A DNA stretch of 64,000 nt from Oligoflexia bacterium. Its GTDB lineage: Bacteria > Bdellovibrionota > Bacteriovoracia > Bacteriovoracales > Bacteriovoracaceae. Location: the NCBI GenBank assembly GCA_015231955.1, contig JADGAN010000004.1, positions 1 to 64,000 of the forward strand, read 5' to 3'. The notes under the pieces are model-generated. The model ran no database searches. It had not been told where the DNA came from and saw only the letters and a program-made list of their open reading frames with translations. Numbering within the stretch: position 1 is the stretch's first letter; each line of letters starts with the position of its first letter. Shown one piece after another: positions 39,384 through 49,729 of this stretch. The translations under genes were made by a program, and so were the position numbers.

Positions 39384-42300
39384 ATGGAAAATAAACAGAG
39401 TGAACTTAAGCAAACAAAACCACAAGAGAAGCACGAAGAGTTTCATTTAGAAGAGAAAGAGTCCATCTCTTTTCCCGAAATGGAGCAAGAGATTTTAGCT
39501 TTTTGGGATGAGAAAAAAATTTTTGAAAAAAGTTTGGAGGCGAGCAGAAATCGCCCTCCTTACATCTTTTACGACGGCCCTCCCTTTGCCACCGGTCTTC
39601 CTCACCATGGCCACCTGGTCTCTTCCACCCTAAAAGATATCGTTCCTCGTTACTTCACCATGAAGGGATACTATGTTCACCGCCGTTTTGGCTGGGATTG
39701 TCACGGACTTCCCATCGAACAAGAGATCGATAAAAAATTTAATATGTCGGCACAAGAGTTTGTAAAGAAAAATGGCATTGCCGCTTACAATGACGAGTGC
39801 CGAAGTATCGTTTTGCGATTTACGAAAGAGTGGGAAAAGACCATCCGTCGCCTTGGCCGCTGGGTCGATTTTATCAACAACTACAAAACCATGGACCTCT
39901 CCTTTATGGAATCGGTCTGGTGGGTCTTTAAAGAGTTGTGGAATCAGGGACTAGTTTATCGAGGAGAAAAAGTGGTACCCTTCTCCACGGCCTTTGGAAC
40001 TGTACTCTCCAATTTTGAGGCCAATCAAAATTATCAAGAGGTGCAAGATCCTGCGATCACCATTCTCTTTAGACTAAAAGGGCCTAAGGCCTTTGACAGT
40101 GGCCTACCTGTTTACCTCTCTGCCTGGACCACCACGCCTTGGACCCTGCCCTCCAACTTAAGCCTTTGCGTTCATCAAGATATCGAGTATGTGAAGGTGA
40201 AAGATAAAGATAAAAATATTATTTTTTATCTCGCCAAAGATCGCTTTGAAGGCCACTACGGAAAAAAATATAAGCTAGAAGTTTTAGAGAGCATCAGAGG
40301 AAAAGAGCTGGAGGGCCAGGAGTATGAACCACTCTTCCCCTTCTTTGAAAAGCTCGCAAGCGAAGGTGCATTTAAAGTCATGCTCGACGATTATGTCACC
40401 ACTAGCGACGGTACTGGTATCGTTCACCAAGCACCTGCCTTTGGTGAAGACGACTACCGAGTAATGAAACGCTACGGTTTTAAATCGATCGTCTGTCCGG
40501 TGGATGATCATGGAAAATTTACTGCTGAGGTAAGCGAGTGGGCCTCTATGTATGTCAAAGATGCCGACAAGCTCATCATTCGCAAATTAAAAGAGGAAGG
40601 CAAGCTCTATGAGCAGTCCACGCTTGTCCACTCCTATCCTTTTTGTTATCGCACCGATACTCCGCTTATTTATCGTGCAATCTCCTCCTGGTATGTAGAT
40701 GTCGAAAAGATTAAAGAGAATTTAATCAATGCCAATCAAGAGATTCATTGGGTGCCTGATCATATTAAAAATGGTCGTTTTGGAAAATGGCTTGAGGGCG
40801 CACGCGATTGGTCCATCTCTAGAAACCGTATTTGGGGAACGCCTATTCCTATTTGGTTGAATGAAAAAAATGGCAAGTACCTTTGCATTGGCTCCATTGA
40901 AGAGCTTGCTAGTTTGAGTGGTACCAAAGTTAGCGATCTTCATCGTGAGCACGTGGATAAAATTAGTTTTAGAATTCCTGGAGAGGATGGTGATTACCAT
41001 AGAATTCCCGAGGTGCTCGATTGCTGGTTTGAATCGGGATCGATGCCCTATGCTCAACTCCACTACCCCTTTGAAAATTATGAACTCTTTCACAAGACCT
41101 TTCCCGCAGAGTATATTGCGGAAGGATTGGATCAGACACGCGGTTGGTTTTATACCTTGACAGTCTTATCGGCAGCACTCTTTAAGCGACCGGCCTTTAA
41201 AAATGTGATCGTCAACGGTTTAGTGCTGGCAAACGATGGCAAAAAAATGTCCAAGCGCCTAAAGAACTACACTCCACCCGATGAACTGATGGAGAGTTTT
41301 GGTGCTGATGCCTTACGCCTCTTTCTCATCAACTCCGGACTGGTTCGTGGTGAGGAGTTACGCTTTAGTGATGAGGGAGTAAAGGATATGGTCAGGCGAG
41401 CGCTGCTCCCCTGGTTTAACTCCTTTAAGTTTTTTAAAACTTATGCAGAGATTGATCAGTGGAATCCTAGCGAGCATCTGCACTTTGGAGAGAACATCCT
41501 CGATCAGTGGATCATCTCCAGGTTGCAAACACTCATCATTAGCGTAAGTAAAGAGATGGATGCTTACCATCTTTACAATGTTGTGCCTGCGCTGTTTATT
41601 TTTATCGAAGAGCTGACCAATTGGTATATAAGACTCAACCGCCGCCGCTTCTGGGACGAAGGCCTCTCAAACGACAAGAAATCGGCTTACTCTACGCTCT
41701 ATACCGCTCTAAAAACGCTTTCGACCCTGATGGCCCCCTTTACCCCCTTTCTCTCTGAACACATCTATTTGGAGCTAAAAAAACTTGGTGGGGCGACGAA
41801 GGAGTCGGTTCACTTAGAGAGTTATCCTACTCCCAAAATGCAACTAATTAATCAAAACCTGGAAGAGGCCGCCGAGCGCATGATGCAAATTATCTTGCTT
41901 GGACGCCAGCGAAGAAATCAGGTGCAAATTAAAGTTAAAACTCCACTAAGAAAGCTTTTAATCATCCATAAAGATGAGCTTGCTTTAAATGAAATTCGCT
42001 GCAAACTTGCCCCTTACATTCAAGGAGAACTTAACATCAAGAGTATTGAATACTCTTTAGAGGAGGAGCGCTTTATCCGCCTCTATGCTAAACCCAATGC
42101 TCCTCTTCTAGGCAAGCGCTTTGGAAAAGAGTTTGCACGCTTTCGAGCGCTCATTGAAAAACTTGGTAGCAAAGAGGTGGCCATGCTCGAGGCCGGAGGG
42201 GAGATCCTCCTCGAGGGAGAAAAATTTAATGCTAGCGATATTTTGGTTTACCGCGAGCCTATCGGCAATGATGTCGAAATTATCTCCAATCGTTTTATCA

Positions 42301-42611
42301 CCATGAAACTTGATAGCAAGCTTGACCAAGAGCTTATCGACGAGGGTACTGCGAGAGAGATCGTCAATCGCATTCAAAGAATGCGCAAAGAGATGAATTT
42401 TCATGTTAGCGACCGAATCGAAATCAGTGCACAGGGAGATAGTGAGTTAGTGAATGTCATTAAAAAACATGAAGAGTACATCAAGCAAGAGACACTTACT
42501 GGTGTTGTTCACTATATCGATAGTGTTATCCCCGAGGGAAGCGCAGGAGTCTTTCACTTTAGTCATGAAAAAGATGAAAAGCGTGGAGTGACGATTTTGG
42601 TAAAGAGGTAA
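39384..42611 (+). CDS. ileS: Isoleucyl-tRNA synthetase
   Basis: The protein is 1075 aa. The class I HIGH motif is HHGH at 74-77 within YDGPPFATGLPHHGH, and KMSKR lies at about 621-625. The editing (CP1) region includes TTPWTLPSN. The C-terminal anticodon-binding domain includes FIEELTNWYIRLNRRRFW. Its length, the PHHGH form and the long C-terminus suggest the longer eukaryote-like IleRS branch, which often lacks mupirocin sensitivity. It charges tRNA-Ile with isoleucine and edits valine. AAGGATC precedes the ATG; a good promoter lies upstream. It heads an operon with a secreted protein, rarA and a TPR protein. Confidence 0.95.
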   Translation: MENKQSELKQTKPQEKHEEFHLEEKESISFPEMEQEILAFWDEKKIFEKSLEASRNRPPYIFYDGPPFATGLPHHGHLVSSTLKDIVPRYFTMKGYYVHRRFGWDCHGLPIEQEIDKKFNMSAQEFVKKNGIAAYNDECRSIVLRFTKEWEKTIRRLGRWVDFINNYKTMDLSFMESVWWVFKELWNQGLVYRGEKVVPFSTAFGTVLSNFEANQNYQEVQDPAITILFRLKGPKAFDSGLPVYLSAWTTTPWTLPSNLSLCVHQDIEYVKVKDKDKNIIFYLAKDRFEGHYGKKYKLEVLESIRGKELEGQEYEPLFPFFEKLASEGAFKVMLDDYVTTSDGTGIVHQAPAFGEDDYRVMKRYGFKSIVCPVDDHGKFTAEVSEWASMYVKDADKLIIRKLKEEGKLYEQSTLVHSYPFCYRTDTPLIYRAISSWYVDVEKIKENLINANQEIHWVPDHIKNGRFGKWLEGARDWSISRNRIWGTPIPIWLNEKNGKYLCIGSIEELASLSGTKVSDLHREHVDKISFRIPGEDGDYHRIPEVLDCWFESGSMPYAQLHYPFENYELFHKTFPAEYIAEGLDQTRGWFYTLTVLSAALFKRPAFKNVIVNGLVLANDGKKMSKRLKNYTPPDELMESFGADALRLFLINSGLVRGEELRFSDEGVKDMVRRALLPWFNSFKFFKTYAEIDQWNPSEHLHFGENILDQWIISRLQTLIISVSKEMDAYHLYNVVPALFIFIEELTNWYIRLNRRRFWDEGLSNDKKSAYSTLYTALKTLSTLMAPFTPFLSEHIYLELKKLGGATKESVHLESYPTPKMQLINQNLEEAAERMMQIILLGRQRRNQVQIKVKTPLRKLLIIHKDELALNEIRCKLAPYIQGELNIKSIEYSLEEERFIRLYAKPNAPLLGKRFGKEFARFRALIEKLGSKEVAMLEAGGEILLEGEKFNASDILVYREPIGNDVEIISNRFITMKLDSKLDQELIDEGTAREIVNRIQRMRKEMNFHVSDRIEISAQGDSELVNVIKKHEEYIKQETLTGVVHYIDSVIPEGSAGVFHFSHEKDEKRGVTILVKR

Positions 42612-42614
42612 GCG

Positions 42615-43466
42615 GTGAAAGGCAAAGAAGTGTGGCCAGCTTGGATCATAGGGATTCTAGGGATTCTAGGGATTGGAATAGTAGACGCCTGGGCAAAAAG
42701 CAACAACCTCTTTCAAGAGAGAACATCAGTAAACGTCGCACACTTTACCTTCAAAAAAGTGGATTTTACAGAACAAGAGTATGACAAGGAGATTCGTCCG
42801 GCCTTAGAGTATGTGCTTGGAGAGTTCTTGAATAGCTGGAAGGAGTATCATTCCTCTTTTGAAAAGGCGGCCTTTGTTCACCAAAAATACGCCGCACTTC
42901 AAAAGCAAGCGAGCGGCGATCCGGTTGCAACCTTAATTCCTATTCAACATGCACTCTACGCCCTTTCTGCATGGGCCACCAGTAATAATGGCATTGGATA
43001 TAATCTAGATGCTTCAAAACTTCTCAATATGGGGCTATCGATTGAGGCATCTCTGACCACTTCAAAACTTCTTGATGAGCTTATCAACACCAATCTTCTC
43101 TTGATTCACCTGCTCCAAAGCGATCCAGGGGAAGCTCAAGGCAAGAATCAGGCACACAAGATGGCAGCTCTACTAAAAGATCTGGAACTAAAAAGTGAAC
43201 AGCTACTCTTCTCCCTTTTGCCAGCAACTGTCCGTAGCGATTACCTCTATGTATGGAGCAATTTTTTCAGAGAAATTGAACAGCACATTCTCTTGAATGA
43301 AAACCAACACCTCCTTAAGAAGAAACTTGAGGATTTCAATCTCTTCTGGAACCTCTTTTATCGTCGTTTTGCCAAAGAAAAGCTGTTGACACCCGACCGC
43401 ACCTTCGCCTATTTTGCTCGCATAGATGAGAGGTGGAACTACATCATCAAAGTTATTATTGAATAG
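42615..43466 (+). CDS. Exported 283-aa protein, unknown
   Basis: GTG start three bases after ileS, with GAGGT upstream. The signal peptide contains a perfect nine-base tandem repeat region (GGGATTCTA twice then GGGATTGGA, 42650-42676), encoding GILGILGIG. The mature part is helical with a TatT/TPR-like look (ALEYVLGEFLNSWKEYH) and no recognised motif. It is co-transcribed with ileS and rarA. Confidence 0.65.
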   Translation: MKGKEVWPAWIIGILGILGIGIVDAWAKSNNLFQERTSVNVAHFTFKKVDFTEQEYDKEIRPALEYVLGEFLNSWKEYHSSFEKAAFVHQKYAALQKQASGDPVATLIPIQHALYALSAWATSNNGIGYNLDASKLLNMGLSIEASLTTSKLLDELINTNLLLIHLLQSDPGEAQGKNQAHKMAALLKDLELKSEQLLFSLLPATVRSDYLYVWSNFFREIEQHILLNENQHLLKKKLEDFNLFWNLFYRRFAKEKLLTPDRTFAYFARIDERWNYIIKVIIE

Positions 43467-43482
43467 TCATAGCGATTACAAT

Positions 43483-44760
43483 ATGAAAAAAATGGCCCCA
43501 AAAACAGCGACCGCTAATAGCGAAGCACCCCTTGCGTATAAACTTCGTCCCAAGTGCAAAGAGGATTTTGTCGGATATTGCGAATTGACCAGCAAATACC
43601 CCGTGCTTTTGCAAAGACCACTTGCAAGCTTAGTGATCTGGGGGCCACCAGGATCGGGCAAAACCTCACTAGCATCACTGCTTGCAAAAGAGGCGCATCA
43701 AGAACTCTTTACCTTTAGTGCAGTCCTTGGCAGCGTTGGCGATTTAAGAAAACTCATGAGTGATGTGGTAAGCACACGTGACCTCTACGAGGGAAGAAAG
43801 GCGATTATTTTCATTGATGAAATTCACCGCTTCAATAAGGCGCAACAAGATGCCTTGTTGCCTGCAGTGGAGGCAGGAGATTTTACCTTAATTGGTGCGA
43901 CCACTGAAAATCCCCGCTATAGCGTTAATCCCGCTCTGCTTTCTCGACTGCATGTGATCGAGCTTGGAAAATTCTCCATGGAGGATCTTAGAAAAATATT
44001 AAATCGTGCCTTGGAGAAGCAGAGTGTAGGTATAGCGATGAGCGAAGAGGTGCTTTCACTTTTAAGTGAGTTTTCTGATGGCGATGCCAGAAAGGCCTTG
44101 AACCATTTAGAACTTTTACTTTCGCGTTCTCAAAATCAAAATCAAGAAGCTGTCAACTGGGATGCATTAAAGCGCCTTCTCTTTCAAAACAATCGCAACT
44201 ACGACCGCAAACAAAATCGCCACTACGATGTGATTTCTGCCTTTATCAAGAGCATGCGTGGGAGCGATCCCGACTCCGCCTTAATTTGGTTGGCAATCAT
44301 GCTTGATGGCGGAGAAGATCCTCTCTTTATTGCCAGGAGGTTGGTGATTTTTGCTTCCGAAGACATTGGGAATGCTGATCCCATGGGACTTCTGGTTGCC
44401 ACCAGTGCACTTACTGCGCTTCAAAATGTGGGGCTTCCAGAGGCGGCGATTAACCTGGCCCAAGCAGTAACCTATCTAGCATCAACAGTAAAGAGCAATG
44501 CTGCTTATGAAGGACTACGGAGGGCCCAAGAGGTGATCGCAAAGCATGCCACCATTGAGGTACCTGCACACTTAGTCTCCTCTGGAAACAGCAGTTATCA
44601 ATACCCTCACAACTTCAAAGGGCACTTTGTTCGTCAAAATTATTGTAATCTTAAACATCCGCCACTCTATCGTCCAACGACCATCGGTCGTGAAAAATTT
44701 TTTCAAGAGCGCTTAAAAGAGCTTTGGGGAGACCATAACCATGACCATGAGAAAAATTAA
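43483..44760 (+). CDS. rarA: Replication-associated recombination protein A (RarA/MgsA)
   Basis: ATG 43483 (16 bases after the previous stop) gives 425 aa; the reading from 43426 would add residues inside that gene. Motifs are Walker A GPPGSGKTSLAS, Walker B IFIDEIHRFNKAQQDALLP and sensor 1 TLIGATTENP, with the DGDARKALNHLE AAA sensor 2 region and a C-terminal MgsA domain (ISAFIKSMRGSDPDSALIWLA and ARRLVIFASEDIGNADP). RarA acts on single-strand gaps and stalled replication forks. Its 3' end overlaps the TPR gene by 20 bases. Confidence 0.95.
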   Translation: MKKMAPKTATANSEAPLAYKLRPKCKEDFVGYCELTSKYPVLLQRPLASLVIWGPPGSGKTSLASLLAKEAHQELFTFSAVLGSVGDLRKLMSDVVSTRDLYEGRKAIIFIDEIHRFNKAQQDALLPAVEAGDFTLIGATTENPRYSVNPALLSRLHVIELGKFSMEDLRKILNRALEKQSVGIAMSEEVLSLLSEFSDGDARKALNHLELLLSRSQNQNQEAVNWDALKRLLFQNNRNYDRKQNRHYDVISAFIKSMRGSDPDSALIWLAIMLDGGEDPLFIARRLVIFASEDIGNADPMGLLVATSALTALQNVGLPEAAINLAQAVTYLASTVKSNAAYEGLRRAQEVIAKHATIEVPAHLVSSGNSSYQYPHNFKGHFVRQNYCNLKHPPLYRPTTIGREKFFQERLKELWGDHNHDHEKN

Positions 44761-45568
44761 TTTTTATTTTATTACCCTGCTTGCCTTTACTTTTATCACT
44801 ATCACGCTTGCACCAGCTGCTGTAAAAAATCAACTCAGCAGCATGGAACTTGCCGATAACCTTTACAAAGAACGGAGCGATTTTACGAAGGCACGCAGCG
44901 CTTTGGAGCTCTATGAAGATCTCTATAAGGCCACTGCAGAAAAAGATCAAAAAAGTAGGCAATTGCTCTTAAGAAAACTCAGCATGGCCAATTACTTTGT
45001 TGGCCACCATTCGCCTAAAAATGATGGGGATGCTAATCAGTTAAAACGTAGAAAAGATCTCTTTAACCGCGGTATCGAATACGCCAATCGCTGCATCAGT
45101 GAAACCCAAGAGAGCAGTATCCTTGGTGAGTGCTACTTTTGGCTTGCTACCAACCAAGTATTACTGTCCCAAGACGAAGGAAACTTCTCCCTAGTTTTTT
45201 CCTTATCGTCAGTTATTAAAAATTTTGAAAAAGCACAAGAGCTCTCTCCCACTTTTGCCGGAAGTGGAGCACTTCGCATGCTAGGAATTCTTCATCAGAA
45301 GATGCCGGGAATTATTGGAGGGAGTAATAAGAAGGCGGAAGAGTATCTCTTAAAGGCCATCGCTACCTCACCCAAAGAGCCCTTAAACTATATGTTCCTT
45401 GGAAAATTTTATGCAGAAAGTGCCAGCACCCAAAGCAAAGTAAAGGCCTTAATCGATCAGTGGGAGCTGCAACAAGTAAAGAGCATTCCTGTTGAGCAGT
45501 ATGAATCGTTAGGAGCACTAAAAGATATTGAAATTTGGAAAAAAGAGGGACGCTGGCCGATTGATTAA
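44741..45568 (+). CDS. Exported TPR protein, unknown
   Basis: The protein is 275 aa. ATG 44741 has GGGGAG nine bases upstream and lies inside the 3' end of rarA. Signal peptide MRKINFYFITLLAFTFITIT, then helical repeats with TPR character (ALELYEDLYKATAEKDQKS, NKKAEEYLLKAIATSPKEPLNYMFLGKFYA). The G-G-x-x-K-K-A-E-x-x segment resembles those of TatT-like lipoproteins, but no lipobox is evident. It is the last gene of the ileS operon; there is no gene from 45569 to 45820. Confidence 0.6.
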   Translation: MTMRKINFYFITLLAFTFITITLAPAAVKNQLSSMELADNLYKERSDFTKARSALELYEDLYKATAEKDQKSRQLLLRKLSMANYFVGHHSPKNDGDANQLKRRKDLFNRGIEYANRCISETQESSILGECYFWLATNQVLLSQDEGNFSLVFSLSSVIKNFEKAQELSPTFAGSGALRMLGILHQKMPGIIGGSNKKAEEYLLKAIATSPKEPLNYMFLGKFYAESASTQSKVKALIDQWELQQVKSIPVEQYESLGALKDIEIWKKEGRWPID

Positions 45569-45820
45569 ATTGTTATTTGGTGATTCCAAAGCTCGCTGAA
45601 CTTTATTTTTCTCTTTCATACGCATAAACTTCCTCGCTCTATCGACAGAGGGAGCGTTGCTTTTAATAGACGCCTATTCCGACTATTATCATGATATCGT
45701 TCGGGATGCCAGTCCATTATAATCCATAAACAAGCATGAAAATGCCACACAACTTTTTTTGAAGCACATTTTTCAGGCACTTTATTAAGTTGCTGGCAAG
45801 GAAAGGGAGTTGGCCATCGC

Positions 45821-48800
45821 CTAAAGGGAAGAACAGTGTTCCATTTTCTGAATACTTTTATCTTGGCAGGAAAACTTTAATAGCAAGGAGGCATTATAAG
45901 TGTCGTGGTGAGCAAGTCGAATCAGCGCTAAGAGATACGATTTCATCGCTAAAAACTCTTCGCTATTGTCATTGCCGTTTTTATATTCGTTTAATACCAC
46001 TTTTTCCGCCAAGGCATACTCCTGCTGATCGAGTAGCTCTTCCACTTGTTTTAATCTTTGCTGGTGGTTGCTTAAGGCAGGAAGCTGGAAAGCAGCAGCT
46101 TCGCTCTCTTTGTTTAGTAGCAGTGGTTTTTTATTAGGGGTGATATAGGTGGAGATAAGAGGAACAAATTTTGCTTCTGCCTTTAAAGTGGCACAGGCGG
46201 CCTGCTCTTTTTGTAAGAGTGATAAAAAATTTTGGATATTGTCAGTGAGCTTTTGTGCAAGTCCTTTCCACTGGTTCATCTCTGGATGGTTTTTTGCTTG
46301 CTCTAGTTCATTTAAGGCCTCTTGGCGAAAGTTGCTTAAAGCACAAATGGCATCTGCACGAACTTCCAAAGAGGGGGAGTTAGAAAATTTAGTAATCACT
46401 TTAATTTTGTTGGCAATTTGATCTAAAGTGCCCTTGATGATCTCAATGATTGTCGGTGTGGTGGTGGTGGTTGGTATACTTTTTGTCCAAACGCCCCAAA
46501 CTGGATTTTCTTTGTTATAATCTTTATGAAAAAGGGTGCCCCAGAGGGGAGTTAGCGTGGAAGTAGGGATTAACTCCTGTTGGTGTTTTTTTAAAAAAGT
46601 ATCTACTTTAGGTTTTAAAGCATCACTAGTAGTGGTCACAACATAATAAAGATCATTTAACAAAAGGTAGCTTGCATAGTATTGTGGCGAATCTGGAGCA
46701 TAATTTTTCTTTTGGTTGTAGGTAGGAATGATCTCGGTCTCGATGATCACGGAGAGCAGATCCCATGCATCTCTTAGCAAGTTATTCCAGAAAAGAAGGC
46801 GTGCCAGCACGATTTTGTTATCAAGGATTTGCAGCTGAGCAGAATTTTGCTTTTGTAATTCCTTTAAAATTTTTAAAAATTGTTGTTTATTGCGATACTG
46901 CCCATAGGTTAATAAAAGATTGAATAACTCTTTATCTTTTTGTTCTGGAGTTAAAAGTAGTTGATTAGGATTTAACTCTATGGCCGATAAAATGCTAGCA
47001 GCAGCTTTGGAATAATCGCCTAGGTGTTGATAGATATTGCCTTTGCGCATTTTTAGCGAGAAGAGCATATCGTTTACTTCTTGTATCTCCTGTGCAGTTT
47101 TCTCCTCTTTGTTTTCAAAGATAAAAATTGCATTGTCTGCAAAATATTTTTCCATTGCTGCTTGTAGCTTCTCTATCTCGCTAGACCATTCGTAACTCAT
47201 GATTAAGTTATGAATGGCCTTAAGTTTCAGCAATGGATCAACACTACTTTCTAAGCTTTTTGCATACCAGGAGCGTGCCTCCTCTCCCTTCAAAGTAAAC
47301 GCGTACTGAAAAGCGCTCTCTTGTTTGGTAAGTAATATTTTTTCTTTAAATTTTTGATCTTTAAACTTGGAGGAGAGCTGGGACAACTCATCAACTAAGA
47401 TGTAAGTGTTTTTCCAGAAATTACGCTCTTTATAGTAAAACAAAACTTTCATTAACTTATTTTGCTGCTTTTGCGAATCGCCTTTGCTATTAAACAAATC
47501 GATAAGCGTGGTTTTAATTTCTTCATAATCGTTAGCGGCAGCACGTTTGCATAGGTGCTCTAAGAGCAATAAATCGGCAAGATCTCGCCCTTCTGCCTCG
47601 GGAAAATGGGTGATGTACCATTTAAGATGCTCAATGATCTTGGTGTGCTCAAATGGTAACTCGATTTTTTTTTCTTGCTCTTTACTTAAAATACTTAAAT
47701 TATCAGATTTTTTTCGCAAGATGTTTAAAACGCTATGAGCGGCATCCAGGCGATTTTCAAAAGACTCTTGCTGCTGAGGAGATAGTGCGGCCTTTTCATA
47801 GGATAGGATCGCCAAATCTTGCTCTCCCTTTTGCTCATACCTTTGGGCCCCATGATACCAAAGCAGTGCAACTTTAGTGTCACTTAATAGTTCGTTCCAT
47901 ACACTATAGAGCTTATCCACACTTGGCCAATGATCGTTGTTTTCCAATTTTTTTGCCTCTCGATGCATGGTAAGCGTGAGCTGAGTTAATTTCTTATAAA
48001 ATTCACTGGGATCTTCCAGTGTTTCACCTTTACAAACCAAGGGATAATTTTCACGCAGCTCTTTAGCAACTCGTTCTCGCCTTCCCATCCTTAGTTCATT
48101 ATCTAGCATTTCATATAAAATAGTGTAGGCCTTGATTTCACTATAGAGGATCGCTACGCACTTCGAGTTATCGATAAAGATTTTTTTAAACACCACACTC
48201 GATTCATCAAATTTGCCAATTTTTTTATAAATCCGTGCTAATTCCTCTAATACCTGATAGTAGCGATTATCACTATAATGAAAGATTTCTATCTCTTTAA
48301 TCGCCTCTAGTGGAGGCATCAGCTCCGCTAAAAAAAGTAGCATATCTCGCTCGGCTTCTTTGAGAATGCTCGAGGTTTTGCTCCCCTCCTCTTTTTGCTG
48401 CTTTTGATAGTGCAACAAAAGTCGCTCTAAATGCCTCAAGGCCTCCCAAGTTTTTTTTTCATTATAAAAACTCCAAGCGGCCTTATAAATTCCATACGCC
48501 GATTTTTCATCGCCACCAACTTTCACTAATTCTCTAAATTGTTCGATGGCCTTTTGATGCTCTCCCTTTTCAAAATAAAAATCTCCTAAAAGTTGATGAA
48601 CATCTTCTCGATACTGTCCTAAAGGGTAAAAATTGGAAAATTGTCGTAAGTAGGGTTCTGCTACTGCAACATCATTTTTTTCAATCAAGGAAGCAAGAAA
48701 TAAAAAATACCCCTCCTCCGAAATAAGCGGGCGTTTTTGCCTGATGGTGTTTTCCACCATTCCTCGCAACATTTGCGTGGCATTTGTCAGCGCTGCACTC

Positions 48801-49729
48801 CACTCTTTTTGATACTTCTCGGGATTTTCGATGCGATAAATACTGGCAAGATTCCACCACGCCTCTGCTATGAAAAATTTGCACTCACTATCACAAAGCT
48901 CGACAGGAACCTTTTTCGAGTTCTCAATGACACTCATCAATTCTGTTCTATTGGTATTAAAATCCCACTCTTTATTGTGATCGACCCATTGATGAAATTT
49001 TGCTTCTGAAGTGATTTTAAAAAGCATGAGTTGTAAATTATAGGGGATTTTATCCACATTTTTTAAAACTGCTCCTGCAATATTTTCCGCAAGCGTATAG
49101 TTGCCTTTTCGCATCTCTAAAAAGGCGGAGACAATTTCAATCTCACTTGCTAAATCGTAATCGTTATTACCAGCTTGCTTTATGTTCTGTATCAGTTGCT
49201 GCACCTCCTGCAACTTTCCTAGCGCCAAAAGACTCCACGACTCCCCAAGCTTAGAGAGCACATAAAAAATTGAGTCAATAGGAACCCCTTGGTAATTGGA
49301 GATCGATTGTTGATAATTTTTTTGCATATAATAGGAGCGGCCAAGAATCAGGTAAGCGAGTTCTCTCCAAAGCTTAAAGGTGGTTAAGTAGGCATAAGAT
49401 TCACGTACACCGCGATCAAAGCTTCCTTGATAAAGTAAACGCTCCCGCTGCCCTTCTAGTAGTAAAATTACTTCTGCATAATTTTCTTTCTCTAATTCAA
49501 TTTTTAGTCCTTCTAAAATTTTATAAACCGGATACTCTGGCCGATCACTTTTAGGCATCTCTTGTGGTAGCACAATTTTGCCACTACTTTTGAAATTTTT
49601 AATAATTTTCTCTAGTTCATCGACTGAGCGCAAATTATCAGTAGCAAAACTAGTCACGGCCCAGAGAGAGAAAACAAGATAACTAAAGGTAAAAATAAAA
49701 ATCAACCGTGACAGTCTATCATAAAACAT
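45821..49729 (-). CDS. Giant exported TPR-repeat protein of the motor-like locus
   Basis: ATG 49729 is preferred (1302 aa): AAGGA lies eight bases upstream, and it overlaps the GYF gene stop by 11 bases; ATG 49759 lies further inside that gene. A signal peptide or anchor (RLIFIFTFSYLVFSLWAVTS) is followed by many TPR-like helix pairs (for example YLILGRSYYMQKNYQQSISNYQ, QLLGDFYFEKGEHQKAIEQFRE, YEKAALSPQQQESF). It is probably a periplasmic scaffold. By analogy GltE- and GltI-like TPR proteins of the Agl-Glt machine are candidates, but I cannot assign orthology. It is transcribed divergently from the motor genes. Confidence 0.75.
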   Translation of the reverse strand: MFYDRLSRLIFIFTFSYLVFSLWAVTSFATDNLRSVDELEKIIKNFKSSGKIVLPQEMPKSDRPEYPVYKILEGLKIELEKENYAEVILLLEGQRERLLYQGSFDRGVRESYAYLTTFKLWRELAYLILGRSYYMQKNYQQSISNYQGVPIDSIFYVLSKLGESWSLLALGKLQEVQQLIQNIKQAGNNDYDLASEIEIVSAFLEMRKGNYTLAENIAGAVLKNVDKIPYNLQLMLFKITSEAKFHQWVDHNKEWDFNTNRTELMSVIENSKKVPVELCDSECKFFIAEAWWNLASIYRIENPEKYQKEWSAALTNATQMLRGMVENTIRQKRPLISEEGYFLFLASLIEKNDVAVAEPYLRQFSNFYPLGQYREDVHQLLGDFYFEKGEHQKAIEQFRELVKVGGDEKSAYGIYKAAWSFYNEKKTWEALRHLERLLLHYQKQQKEEGSKTSSILKEAERDMLLFLAELMPPLEAIKEIEIFHYSDNRYYQVLEELARIYKKIGKFDESSVVFKKIFIDNSKCVAILYSEIKAYTILYEMLDNELRMGRRERVAKELRENYPLVCKGETLEDPSEFYKKLTQLTLTMHREAKKLENNDHWPSVDKLYSVWNELLSDTKVALLWYHGAQRYEQKGEQDLAILSYEKAALSPQQQESFENRLDAAHSVLNILRKKSDNLSILSKEQEKKIELPFEHTKIIEHLKWYITHFPEAEGRDLADLLLLEHLCKRAAANDYEEIKTTLIDLFNSKGDSQKQQNKLMKVLFYYKERNFWKNTYILVDELSQLSSKFKDQKFKEKILLTKQESAFQYAFTLKGEEARSWYAKSLESSVDPLLKLKAIHNLIMSYEWSSEIEKLQAAMEKYFADNAIFIFENKEEKTAQEIQEVNDMLFSLKMRKGNIYQHLGDYSKAAASILSAIELNPNQLLLTPEQKDKELFNLLLTYGQYRNKQQFLKILKELQKQNSAQLQILDNKIVLARLLFWNNLLRDAWDLLSVIIETEIIPTYNQKKNYAPDSPQYYASYLLLNDLYYVVTTTSDALKPKVDTFLKKHQQELIPTSTLTPLWGTLFHKDYNKENPVWGVWTKSIPTTTTTPTIIEIIKGTLDQIANKIKVITKFSNSPSLEVRADAICALSNFRQEALNELEQAKNHPEMNQWKGLAQKLTDNIQNFLSLLQKEQAACATLKAEAKFVPLISTYITPNKKPLLLNKESEAAAFQLPALSNHQQRLKQVEELLDQQEYALAEKVVLNEYKNGNDNSEEFLAMKSYLLALIRLAHHDTYNASLLLKFSCQDKSIQKMEHCSSL

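Noticed and set aside
43426-43482. Upstream start of rarA
   Set aside because: It lies within the previous gene and is not part of the AAA family N-terminus.
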